Assembly (NCBI GenBank): GCA_964501275.1
Contig: CAZCSP010000004.1
Span: 62,001-126,000, forward strand
Direction of reading: 5' to 3'
DNA from: 55-13 sp964501275
GTDB taxonomy: Bacteria; Armatimonadota; Fimbriimonadia; Fimbriimonadales; Fimbriimonadaceae
DNA length: 64,000 nucleotides
Part shown: piece after piece, positions 32,715 to 40,689 of the stretch
Layout: every line of letters starts with the position of its first letter
Position numbering within the stretch: position 1 is the first letter of the stretch
The notes under the pieces: generated by a model
What the model was told of the DNA's origin: nothing
Database searches by the model: none
What the model saw: the letters and a program-made list of their open reading frames with translations, nothing else
Position numbers and translations under genes: made by a program

Positions 32715-34094
32715 CTATAGAGCTTCAATTTCAAGCTCTTCCAGCTCTTCGGGCTTATGAAGTATCGCTCCGCCCGCCGGCATAGGCCTCGATGAGGCCG
32801 CCACCGCCTCGGCTTTCTCGCGAATATGGCGCTGCTCGGCGCGCGCTTCCGCACCCGGAGACACCGGCCAAAGCGTGTCCTCTACCCAGTAGGAACTCAT
32901 GAACTCGGACCACACGCGATCATAAACCTCGATAGTCTGGTCGGCGAGGTGGGCCCAGTCGAAGTCCTTGGTTAACCGCTCTTTGGCGGCGTCGCGGAGC
33001 TTCTTGGCCCGAACTGGGTCGCGAAGAACATGGAGAACCGCCCAGGCCAGGGACTCGGGGTTGTTGGAGAAGGAGGTGGTGCCGGTTTGGTCGTGAAGCA
33101 CTACCTCTTGAAGTCCGCCCGCATCAGAAGTCACCACCGCCGCATCCGCCGCCATCGCTTCTAGCGCGACGATGCCGAAAGGCTCGTAGAGGGAAGGGAA
33201 GACGGCGACATCGGCGCATCGGTAGAGCATATGGAGCGAGCGGTTGGCCATGAAGCCGGTGAACAAAACCTTGTCCCCCAGCCCCGCCCAATGCACAAAC
33301 CGCTCCAACTTCTCGCGATTGCCTCCGCCCACGATCAGGAACTTGGTCTTGGGCTCTTGGGCCAGGATCACACTGGCGGCGTTGAGGAGAACTTGAATCC
33401 CCTTCTCCCGTACAAACCTCCCGACAAACATCACAATCTTCTCATCCTGCTCGGCAAGCTTGGCTCGGTGCGCCAGCCGCTCCTTCTCCGACCACTCGAA
33501 CTCAAACTTCCGGGCGTCCACCCCATTGAAGATCACGTCGAGTTTGTCGGCGGGCGTGTTGAAGATGCGGCTGGCCTCGGACTTCATGAATTCGGAGCAG
33601 ACGATCACCCGCCATGCCTCATAGGTCAGCCAATACTCCTGCTCGTGGATGTAGCGGCTGGTGTCGTTGAAGATGCCCCCGTGCCGACCATGCTCGGTGG
33701 CGTGGACGGTGGCGACGATGGGCAGTTTGTAGTCGTACTTCAGCTCCCTCGCCGAGTCCAACGAGAGCCAGTCGTGAGCGTGGAAAAGGGTGGGTTGGCC
33801 TCCGGGTCGCCAATCTTCCAGAAGCCTGCGCACCCGCTTCTCGGTGGCTAGGTTCAGGAGTTGGATTTCGTGGAGAAAGTCGTTGGGGATGCCCTCCAGG
33901 TGGACGCGATGGACTTGGACGCCACTTGGCTCGGTCTCCTCGTCGGGAGCCTGGGGAGTGGCTTTGGTGACCACATGAACCTCGATCCCCTTGGCCTGCA
34001 ACTGCTGGGAAAGCTCGTAGACATGGGGGCTGATCCCTCCCACGATCCTCGGTGGGTACTCCCAAGACAGCATCATGACGCGCATGCCTTCCAT
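32715..34094 (-). CDS. Family 4 glycosyltransferase (GT-B)
   Basis: 460 residues from ATG 34094 (ATG 34085 also possible); the longer open frame to 34298 lacks protein character. MRVMMLSWEYPPRIVGGISP is the usual N-terminus of glycogen synthase-like GT4 enzymes. The C-terminal nucleotide-sugar site is present: KIVMFVGRFVREKGIQVLLN, ADVAVFPSLYEPFGIVALEA and a GGLQEVV segment with the E-x7-E pair. It transfers a sugar from an activated donor to an unknown acceptor. Confidence 0.88.
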   Translation of the reverse strand: MEGMRVMMLSWEYPPRIVGGISPHVYELSQQLQAKGIEVHVVTKATPQAPDEETEPSGVQVHRVHLEGIPNDFLHEIQLLNLATEKRVRRLLEDWRPGGQPTLFHAHDWLSLDSARELKYDYKLPIVATVHATEHGRHGGIFNDTSRYIHEQEYWLTYEAWRVIVCSEFMKSEASRIFNTPADKLDVIFNGVDARKFEFEWSEKERLAHRAKLAEQDEKIVMFVGRFVREKGIQVLLNAASVILAQEPKTKFLIVGGGNREKLERFVHWAGLGDKVLFTGFMANRSLHMLYRCADVAVFPSLYEPFGIVALEAMAADAAVVTSDAGGLQEVVLHDQTGTTSFSNNPESLAWAVLHVLRDPVRAKKLRDAAKERLTKDFDWAHLADQTIEVYDRVWSEFMSSYWVEDTLWPVSPGAEARAEQRHIREKAEAVAASSRPMPAGGAILHKPEELEELEIEAL

Positions 34095-34177
34095 TGTGGC
34101 TGGTCTGGGAAAACTCAGACCAGGATCAGAACCGGTGAACGGTACAAGTTGTTCTTGGCACATAGCAGAGGTGCAGC

Positions 34178-35080
34178 ATGAAATCAACAAAACTGTTTCT
34201 AATGGCCGCGTTTGCGGCGATCGTCGTGGGATGCAGCGCGCAGTCAAAGGAGGCGGGGGAGGTTGCGGACAAGAGCGTGTACTCGGAGACCGGTGCAACT
34301 CCCGCCTCGACGAGGAATCAGCAGGATGCTTCCTCCAACGTCTCCAAGCTGATCTCCAATGAAACGCCTGCCCTTCGGCGCGACGTGGTGAAGACGGGCT
34401 CTTTGACCGTCCAGGTGGACGACGTGGATGCGGCGGAGAAGAAGGCTCGCCAGATCACCGAGGGATCGGGTGGGCGGGTGGACCAGGTTGGGAGTTCCGA
34501 TCTCGCGGGTCCCGCGCCGACGATCGACATGACTCTGCGCATCCCCGTCGCGAGGTTTGAGTCGGTGATGGAGGGGCTGGAGAGTTTGGGCGTTCGTATG
34601 GCCAAGCAGGTGTCGGTAACCGATGTGACCGAGCGGCTGGTGGACATGGACGCTCGGATGAAGACGATGCTTGCCCAGGAGGAGGTCGTGCGGAATATGC
34701 TTCGCAAGGCCACGAACCTGGGCGACTCGCTGACGATCAACAACGACCTGACCCGGCTTCGCGGCGAGATCGAAAGCATCAACGCTCAGCGCAAGTCCTT
34801 GGGAGGTCAGGCGGCCTATTCCACATTGGAAGTGAAGCTGACTCAGAAAGCCACGGCGATCGCTGTCGCCTCGACCGACCCCAACTGGTTCCAGACCTCT
34901 TGGGCCTCGGCCTGGGGCGCGGGCAACGAAGCGTTCCGGTCGGTCGTCTCGGTGCTGATGTGGCTGGTTGTGTTCTCGCCGATCTGGCTGGCGGGAATCT
35001 TCGGCATGAGATGGCTTATCCGGGCGGCACAAAAAGCTTCGACTTCTTCGGTCGCCGCCGAAGGGCAACGACCCGTGTGA
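34178..35080 (+). CDS. DUF4349 lipoprotein
   Basis: 300 residues. Signal peptide with lipobox IVVGC near residue 19 and a Ser/Glu-rich linker. The DUF4349 core starts RRDVVKTGSLTVQVDDVDAA and runs through MTLRIPVARFESVMEGLESL and VTERLVDMDARMKTMLAQEE. It includes a coiled coil with GEIESINAQRKSL, and a C-terminal membrane helix follows (VVSVLMWLVVFSPIWLAGIF). Function unknown. The 3' end overlaps the opposite-strand BrkB gene by 65 bp. Confidence 0.85.
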   Translation: MKSTKLFLMAAFAAIVVGCSAQSKEAGEVADKSVYSETGATPASTRNQQDASSNVSKLISNETPALRRDVVKTGSLTVQVDDVDAAEKKARQITEGSGGRVDQVGSSDLAGPAPTIDMTLRIPVARFESVMEGLESLGVRMAKQVSVTDVTERLVDMDARMKTMLAQEEVVRNMLRKATNLGDSLTINNDLTRLRGEIESINAQRKSLGGQAAYSTLEVKLTQKATAIAVASTDPNWFQTSWASAWGAGNEAFRSVVSVLMWLVVFSPIWLAGIFGMRWLIRAAQKASTSSVAAEGQRPV

Positions 35081-35867
35081 CTTCGGCCCCGAAGAAGAAT
35101 ATCTGGGCCGAGTAGTAGATCCACAGAAGGATCACCAGGAGGGCGCCCGCCGAGCCGTAGGCGGTCGCCACTCCGCTGTAGGAGAAGTACAGGCTGAGCA
35201 GGTACTTTGCAATGCTGAAGCCAAGCCCGGTGAGCCACGCGCCGGGCCACACATCCCGCCAAAGCGCCCTGCCTTTGGGGATCGAGCGGAAGGTGAGGCC
35301 GAAGGCAAGGGAAGCGAAGACGGTCGAGGCCAGAAAGCTGACGAGCGGCCACAAGGCAAAGCCGCCGGAAGTACGGATGAACCAGCCGAGCACCGAATCG
35401 GCGGCGACCCAGGAGAGGAAGAGCACCAGGAAGACCAGCAGGATAGAGATCGACTTTAGACGGCCGATCAAGAAGAGCCGAAAGGCATGGCCTTCCTGCT
35501 TGATCTCCCAGATGTCTTCGATGGAGGCTACGATCTGCCCGAAGAGGCCCGAGGCGGCAAACATAGCCACCAAAACGGCGACGATGGTGGCCGGTATCGA
35601 GTTCGACGGCTTCGCGGCGCGGTCGATGATGGAGACGATAAGATCCGACGCGCCTTGGCCGAGGGACTCGGCGGTGGATGAAGCGAGGGTTTCGATAAAG
35701 GCCGAGGAATCCAGGAAAGCGGCCACGACGGTAACTGCAATCACCAAGATGGGCGCGAGGGCGAGAATGGCATAGAAGCTGAGCGCCGCCGCCATCCTTG
35801 CCGCGTCATGCTCGCCCCAAGCCTGTGCCGCCTGGACCAAGATCGACCGATACTCTCGCCACCGCAT
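35016..35867 (-). CDS. YihY/BrkB-family membrane protein
   Basis: 283 residues with six membrane helices. Family features: DAARMAAALSFYAILALAPI near residue 20, a central GASDLIVSIIDRAAKPSN, and the C-terminal GSAGALLVILLWIYYSAQIF followed by FFGAEVTRV. The family was once mislabelled ribonuclease BN; it is now regarded as a transporter or virulence-related membrane protein. Convergent with the DUF4349 gene, with a long 3' overlap. Confidence 0.88.
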   Translation of the reverse strand: MRWREYRSILVQAAQAWGEHDAARMAAALSFYAILALAPILVIAVTVVAAFLDSSAFIETLASSTAESLGQGASDLIVSIIDRAAKPSNSIPATIVAVLVAMFAASGLFGQIVASIEDIWEIKQEGHAFRLFLIGRLKSISILLVFLVLFLSWVAADSVLGWFIRTSGGFALWPLVSFLASTVFASLAFGLTFRSIPKGRALWRDVWPGAWLTGLGFSIAKYLLSLYFSYSGVATAYGSAGALLVILLWIYYSAQIFFFGAEVTRVVALRRRPKKSKLFVPPG

Positions 35868-35904
35868 CCGTATTAGGGACGATCAAGGCCGCCCTTTCGC
35901 CGAA

Positions 35905-36378
35905 CTAAAACTTCATCCTAACGCCGCTGCATCGTCCCAGCCAGGTCTCCGTCACCTTGCCTTTGGCGTCATACATCTTGAGCGTCAGGGTCGATTTGAA
36001 GGTCTGGCCATTCGGAGCGAGGGTGATCTTCTCTTGGAGGATGCCCTTCCCATCAGGCATCCAGCCGCCTCCCTCCGTGATCTCATCGACTTTGGCGGGA
36101 ATCTTGGGATTGTAGAAAACGTACTTCGCCTCGAACCGGTTGGTCCCGGTTTTCCGCCAGATACCGTAGGCAGGCGGGACGGGGGGCGCTCCGTCGTAGT
36201 TGGAGGACTCGGTCATGGTGCCTCCCTGATTGAAGATCATCATGAACTCCAGATCCTTGACGTCTTTGAAGGCGCCGGTGGTGAACTGCACCTTGGAGGT
36301 CCAGGCACCGACAAGGTTTGGCGGAGCAGCTTTCTGGCTGGACACGGCAGCCGCGAAAAGAAGAGCGTAGGAAAGCAT
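35905..36378 (-). CDS. Small secreted lipocalin-like protein
   Basis: 157 residues from ATG 36378, starting with a signal peptide (MLSYALLFAAAVSSQKA). The mature protein has the pattern LVGAWTSKVQFTTG, FNQGGTMTESSNY, PPAYGIWRKTGTNRFEAKYV and LKMYDAKGKVTETWLGRCSG. This resembles a family of small exported beta-barrel proteins of unknown role; a calycin-like fold is likely by pattern only. Confidence 0.65.
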   Translation of the reverse strand: MLSYALLFAAAVSSQKAAPPNLVGAWTSKVQFTTGAFKDVKDLEFMMIFNQGGTMTESSNYDGAPPVPPAYGIWRKTGTNRFEAKYVFYNPKIPAKVDEITEGGGWMPDGKGILQEKITLAPNGQTFKSTLTLKMYDAKGKVTETWLGRCSGVRMKF

Positions 36379-36440
36379 CGTAAGGTAGGGACGAAGGAGG
36401 GCCGCGATTCGCGGCAGGCTTAGGTGGATAACATGGAGCG

Positions 36441-36983
36441 GTGATGTCCAAAGATTTGCCGCTTTTGGCGGTGGTAACCGGTCGCCCGGGGGCAGGGAAG
36501 ACGACTCTGGCCCACGCCTTGGCACGGGCCATCCATTGTCCGGCAATCTGCCGGGATGAACTTAAGGAAGGCTATGTCCGTTCCGTTGGGACCGTGGATC
36601 TGGATCATTCCGAGGCGGCCCGGCAGGTGTACGAAGCCTTCTTCTCAACCATTGAGGGCCTGTTGGCCAAGCGGGTGAGTCTAGTAGCGGAGGCGGCGTT
36701 CCAGCATCATGTCTGGTCTCCGCAACTAGAGAGTCTGTCGGCCATAGCGGATATCCGATTGGTTCTCTGTGCAACCCCTCCGGCTTTGGCTTTCCGCCGG
36801 ATGCAGGAGCGGTATCAGAGCGAACTTTGGCGGCAGGATTACCATCCTTTGCCCGGCGGCCATCAAGGCGCCCATGAGATTTACGATCCTCCCCGGATCG
36901 AGGAGCCGAGTTTGACTGTTGACACGTCGGAGGGATACCGGCCCAGTTTTGAATCGATTCTGGAGTTCTTGAGGCCGCGGTGA
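36441..36983 (+). CDS. P-loop kinase-like ATPase
   Basis: 180 residues. Walker A is VVTGRPGAGKTTLAHALARA near residue 12, followed by a DEL acid motif (ICRDELKEGYV) and a C-terminal lid region with RYQSELWRQDYH. The arrangement matches zeta-toxin/chloramphenicol phosphotransferase-like and AAA_33 small kinases. The substrate is unknown. No antitoxin-like gene precedes it. Confidence 0.75.
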   Translation: MMSKDLPLLAVVTGRPGAGKTTLAHALARAIHCPAICRDELKEGYVRSVGTVDLDHSEAARQVYEAFFSTIEGLLAKRVSLVAEAAFQHHVWSPQLESLSAIADIRLVLCATPPALAFRRMQERYQSELWRQDYHPLPGGHQGAHEIYDPPRIEEPSLTVDTSEGYRPSFESILEFLRPR

Positions 36984-37034
36984 GGTACTGGCCTGTGAGC
37001 TTAGGCAACCCGATGTGCGGGGTTCCGGCAGGGT

Positions 37035-38258
37035 CTACGGGTGGTGGGTTTCTCTTTGGATGAAGCCGCCGAATCCTTGCTGAAGGTCGGGAGATTTGAG
37101 GGCGGATTGGCCTTGCGTAGTGCTGGCGAGGGCGTGGACGAGGGGTTCGATGGCGCGCCCGTCCTTCGTTGGGGCGAGCATGCGCAGGCGGTCGGTGAGA
37201 GGGGGCACCAGAGAAGGCCTTCGAACGGCGAGTTCAGCGGCTCGGTAGGTCAAGGCTGGGTCGGCGAGTGCGGAGGAGATCACCCGGTCGGCTTTGGCGC
37301 CCTGGATTCCCCCGGCGACCTCCAGTTTATCTTTCATGCTTAGATCCGCATCCAGGCTCTTTTCGCCGGCAAGGCTCAGAGCCTCGATAACCTGAGGTTT
37401 GTCCAAGGGGTGCTTGGCAAGTTCGTCGGCGAGAAGCCGGATGGCGGTGGGGGTAGCAGTGCGGCCGAGCCCGAGGATGGAACTCGCCCGATCTCCCGAA
37501 GAAGCCCCCCCATCTTGCAGCGATTGTCGGAAAATCGCCTCGGATTCGGGGTCGCCGAGGTTGGCGAGAGCCGCCAGGTAGGCGGCCTCTTCGGCTGACT
37601 CGGCCTGGGCATAGAGTCGGCGAATCTGGGTGCCTGCGGGTTGGTAGCCGACTTTGCCCAAGGCATCGGCGGCAGCAAGACGGGTGTCCTTGTCTCCAGC
37701 CTCCAACTTGGGCAGAAGGAGGGGGCCAACCTCTTTGCCGGAGGCGGCCAGATACTCCACGGTGTTGGTCCTCGCCGCCGCGACATCGAGCTGTTCGATC
37801 ACGGCGGGCAGGGTTTGGTCGAAGGCGGACCTCAGCGCCTTGGCGACGCCCAACTTCTGGAATCCCCCAGACTTGTCGAGTTCGGCGGCCAACTCGCTTG
37901 GGTAGTGCGGGGCGAGGGCGATGAGGACGGCTTCTAGCTCCTTCCGCGCGTCAGTGTCGAAGTCCGTGAGCCAGAGCGTTGCCAACTTCACCATCTTGGG
38001 ATTCTGGTAGCGGCCCAGGTTCTTGGCGGCCTGCACTTTCTCGGCGGACTTGAACCTCTTGAAGAAGGCGGAGATATCGGGACGATCTACTGCCTCGACG
38101 AAAAACCGTTGCTGCGCGGCGCTCTCCGGTCCCAGTGCGGCCTGGCGGTCGCGGTTCTGGGAGTAGACGTTGGCGGCTGCAAGGACCCCGGCGACGGCGA
38201 AAAGGATGAGGGACGAAGAGATCGCCCGTTTAATCCGCCCCGAGATTTTGCCCGCCAT
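37035..38258 (-). CDS. Membrane-anchored HEAT-repeat protein
   Basis: 407 residues. A short basic N-terminus is followed by one membrane helix (SSLILFAVAGVLAAANVYSQ). The rest is an alpha-solenoid of HEAT-like repeats, e.g. KDTRLAAADALGKVGYQPAG and SSGDRASSILGLGRTATPTA. Such proteins are interaction scaffolds; the partner is unknown. The last 12 residues (QQGFGGFIQRETHHP) fall outside the repeats. Confidence 0.75.
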   Translation of the reverse strand: MAGKISGRIKRAISSSLILFAVAGVLAAANVYSQNRDRQAALGPESAAQQRFFVEAVDRPDISAFFKRFKSAEKVQAAKNLGRYQNPKMVKLATLWLTDFDTDARKELEAVLIALAPHYPSELAAELDKSGGFQKLGVAKALRSAFDQTLPAVIEQLDVAAARTNTVEYLAASGKEVGPLLLPKLEAGDKDTRLAAADALGKVGYQPAGTQIRRLYAQAESAEEAAYLAALANLGDPESEAIFRQSLQDGGASSGDRASSILGLGRTATPTAIRLLADELAKHPLDKPQVIEALSLAGEKSLDADLSMKDKLEVAGGIQGAKADRVISSALADPALTYRAAELAVRRPSLVPPLTDRLRMLAPTKDGRAIEPLVHALASTTQGQSALKSPDLQQGFGGFIQRETHHP

Positions 38259-38344
38259 CTGCTGAAAACCTTATCCTTGCCGGGATGGATGCCCAGCCTC
38301 CAGGGAAGAACCGTCCTTACCGACTCTAAAAAAGGAACCTCCCG

Positions 38345-38503
38345 ATGTACTGTCTTCTTTATATCCTAACCGGCTCTGCTTTCTACTGGCTTTCCTATCG
38401 ACTTGCGCCTCAGACCGAGGATCAGCCAATGACCCATCCTGCGAGAGGAGAGGCCGAAGTGATCCTGCTCTATCCCGAGCAGCGCGGGCTTCGGGTGGCT
38501 TGA
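38345..38503 (+). CDS. Possible small membrane protein
   Basis: A 52-codon frame from ATG 38345: MYCLLYILTGSAFYWLSYRL forms one hydrophobic helix, then a charged tail ends in YPEQRGLRVA. An AAAGGAA ribosome-binding-like site lies about 9 bases upstream. Its stop is followed at once by a gattgctg palindrome. No homologue recognised. Confidence 0.4.
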   Translation: MYCLLYILTGSAFYWLSYRLAPQTEDQPMTHPARGEAEVILLYPEQRGLRVA

Positions 38504-38637
38504 GATTGCTGGGTTGCTTGACTGCTGGATTGCTTGATTGCGTGAATGCTGAACGGCTGATCCGCGTCGACTTGTCTGGTTAGCGAGCCCGCAATCGAGC
38601 ATTCCAACACTTCAGCATTCAAGCAATCCAGCAATTC
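38504..38637. repeat. gattgctg octamer palindrome, copy d
   Basis: Left arm 38504-38551 (gattgctgggttgcttgact, then gctggattgcttgattgcgt), right arm 38592-38637 (aatcgagcattccaacactt through caatccagcaatt), with a 40-bp unrelated loop. It ends 4 bp before the next gene's stop codon. Confidence 0.85.
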
Positions 38638-38641
38638 TCAG

Positions 38642-39043
38642 CTAGAAGCTGTGGTGGACGACGTTCGTCTTCTTGACGATTTGGGCCATGGAGCCGAGAT
38701 TGGTGAGGAGGAGTTTCCCGTAGACTTCGTCCTGGCCCCAATCCTCATCCAAGACGCCCTCACCGAGAGTGACGGTGAAGGAGCGGCTTTCCGTGATCGT
38801 CGGACTTCCGTCGGGGAAGAAGAAGACGTCGGAGTAGGTGAAGAGGTGATCGTCTCCGAAGTTCAAACCAGAGTCCTCGCCCCAGAGTTGGGCCTTGAGT
38901 TTGAAGTGTCGGGACTCCTTACAACTCTTCATCTGGCAGAGTTCGAGCGCGGTGAAGTTCACGTTGCATTTGACGGTCGCGGTCACGAGTTTCTTGCGGG
39001 TGTCGTGGCTCACCGATAATGATGCGTTGGTAATGGTTGCCAT
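38642..39043 (-). CDS. Hypothetical protein, beta-rich
   Basis: 133 residues without signal or membrane helix. It opens MATITNASLSVSHDTRKKLV and continues with alternating beta-strand-like segments (VTATVKCNVNFTALELCQMK, SRSFTVTLGEGVLDEDWGQD, VYGKLLLTNLGSMAQIVKKT). A CxxxxC pair (ELCQMKSC) is visible. A gatccgc hairpin lies upstream at about 39072-39091. The pattern suggests a beta-sandwich, but I do not recognise a family. Confidence 0.6.
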   Translation of the reverse strand: MATITNASLSVSHDTRKKLVTATVKCNVNFTALELCQMKSCKESRHFKLKAQLWGEDSGLNFGDDHLFTYSDVFFFPDGSPTITESRSFTVTLGEGVLDEDWGQDEVYGKLLLTNLGSMAQIVKKTNVVHHSF

Positions 39044-39193
39044 GTTGGCTCTCCTTTCGTATCAAATTGCCGATCCGCTATGTCGCGGATCGAGCAAGGA
39101 GACTGTACGATATTTTTATGGCAAAAATAGAGGTTTAGAAATAAGTTGATACCATAGTTAGGCGAGGTGGCTAACTCGGGTTAGGGGCCGGGG

Positions 39194-39260
39194 AATTGTT
39201 GGATTGCTTGATTAAGAGAACGTATGAACTGAATCAAGCATTCAAGCAATCCAGCAATTC
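39194..39260. repeat. gattgctg octamer palindrome, copy e
   Basis: gaattgttggattgcttgat faces gaatcaagcattcaagcaat and ccagcaattc across about 24 bp. It lies just upstream of the acylphosphatase gene, in its likely leader. Confidence 0.8.
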
Positions 39261-39272
39261 CATAATCCAACC

Positions 39273-39548
39273 ATGCCGACGGTTCGTTTGGTTGTTACGG
39301 GAAGGGTGCAGGGGGTTGGGTTTCGGGCTTATGTGCGGTCTCTGGCCGAGGAGATGGGAATCGTCGGAGCAGTTTGGAATACCCGGCAGGGACTTGTGGA
39401 GGCGGTTGCGGGGCACGAGTCGGCGGCCTTGCTGGACGACTTCGTGGAAAGAGTGGGCCGGGGGCCTGGCTATGTAGAGAGGGTTGCCCGATTCGAGGAG
39501 AATGTCGATCTCCCCGAATCAGGTTTTGAGGTCAGGCCGACCGTTTGA
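39273..39548 (+). CDS. acyP: Acylphosphatase
   Basis: 91 residues, standard length. Active-site loop is VTGRVQGVGFRAYVRSLAEE, with the substrate-binding Arg in GFR, followed by the catalytic Asn in GAVWNTRQG and the usual VEAVAGHESAALLDDFVERV helix. It hydrolyses acyl phosphates such as acetyl phosphate. Its 3' end overlaps the opposite-strand GGDEF gene by 17 bp. Confidence 0.93.
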   Translation: MPTVRLVVTGRVQGVGFRAYVRSLAEEMGIVGAVWNTRQGLVEAVAGHESAALLDDFVERVGRGPGYVERVARFEENVDLPESGFEVRPTV

Positions 39549-40482
39549 CCAGTTCTTGCGTCTCGACGAGAGCCACTGAGTTTTGTGTAGCCTTGTTTAG
39601 GTACATGTTCCGGTCGGCGGCGGCCATCAACTCGCGAATGGTGACGCCATCCACTCCGACTCGCGAAACACCGTAGGTGAAGCTGGCGCAGCGATCTCCA
39701 ATGATGGTGGCTTCCCTGAGCTTCCAGTTCACCTTGTCCAAGATGGCTTTGGCATCGGCGGGCGACCGGCCCTGGAGAATGAGAATGAACTCATCTCCTC
39801 CGTTTCTCGCGACGATTCCACCCTGCGAAAAGCGTCGGAGAAGCCGGGCGAGCGTCTTGAGGACGTGGTCGCCATACTCGTGTCCATGGTCGTCGTTGAG
39901 CTGCTTGAATTTGTCACAGTCGATCATCGCCAGCGTAAGTTGAGTTCCGGCTCCTAGAGCTCGGTCTATGGCTTCTGACAGGTGTTCATCCAACCCGAGC
40001 CTATTCAGGGCTCCAGTCAGAGCGTCGCGCTTGGCCATCTTCGCATACTTGCGCAGATTGCTCTCAAAGTGCTCGATGAACGCCATCAGGCTGGCTAGCA
40101 CGATGAGCCGGAGGACCGAGTTGAAGACGATCCTGTTGGGCGGAATCACCTGCATCTCCATGTCCACCAAGGTCATGACGACGGAGGTGGCGGCAACCGT
40201 GATGTAGCCCGCAATCCGTCCTCCGCGCTTGGCAGCCAGCCAGAGCGGCAAGATGTACATCATGCGTAGCCCCATCGGGTGCCCGATCAGCCGGTCAATG
40301 CCGAACAGAACCAGCAGGACGATGAATGAGTCGAGGGTCGCGCGAACGCTTGCGTTGTGCAGATAGGCGTCCCGACACCATACGATGGCGTCGTAAAGTC
40401 GTTCCCTAATGTCGAAAATGAGCCTCCGGTAGCTCTCCTTAAATTCAAATGTAAAGTCTCCCACGGTATAGATGATCGTCAA
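39532..40482 (-). CDS. Membrane diguanylate cyclase (GGDEF)
   Basis: 316 residues. Four or five membrane helices fill residues 45-140 (TLDSFIVLLVLFGIDRLIGH, IAGYITVAATSVVMTLVDME). A complete GGDEF domain follows, with DALTGALNRLGLDEHLSEAI, MIDCDKFKQLNDDHGHEYGD and the active-site motif RNGGDEFILIL. It would make c-di-GMP. It is divergent from a PEP-CTERM metalloprotease gene across 207 bp. Confidence 0.9.
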   Translation of the reverse strand: MTIIYTVGDFTFEFKESYRRLIFDIRERLYDAIVWCRDAYLHNASVRATLDSFIVLLVLFGIDRLIGHPMGLRMMYILPLWLAAKRGGRIAGYITVAATSVVMTLVDMEMQVIPPNRIVFNSVLRLIVLASLMAFIEHFESNLRKYAKMAKRDALTGALNRLGLDEHLSEAIDRALGAGTQLTLAMIDCDKFKQLNDDHGHEYGDHVLKTLARLLRRFSQGGIVARNGGDEFILILQGRSPADAKAILDKVNWKLREATIIGDRCASFTYGVSRVGVDGVTIRELMAAADRNMYLNKATQNSVALVETQELVKRSA

Positions 40483-40689
40483 CTTAACAGGAAACTTTAG
40501 GTTTTGGGGATAAAAAACCTGAAGTGTTTCCAGGTATGTTTGCTGGGTTGAAGTCCCCTATGGCTCGACTGCGTTTATTGGAAGCCCTCCCCCCTAAACT
40601 TGGCGGTTTGGCAAAGATGGAGCATAATGCCTTTGGGCCATTGGGTACCGCCAGCTTACTGCTGGATTCATGAAGAGAGGTTTTGTTTC

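Noticed and set aside
36441..36983. Toxin-antitoxin module based on a zeta-toxin-like kinase
   Set aside because: There is a P-loop kinase but no small antitoxin gene beside it; the neighbours are unrelated and divergent or convergent.
40483..40689. Possible c-di-GMP (GEMM-I) riboswitch before the PEP-CTERM metalloprotease
   Set aside because: A few matching words (aagccctcc, taaac) occur, but the conserved tetraloop and receptor arrangement and the flanking helices could not be drawn.
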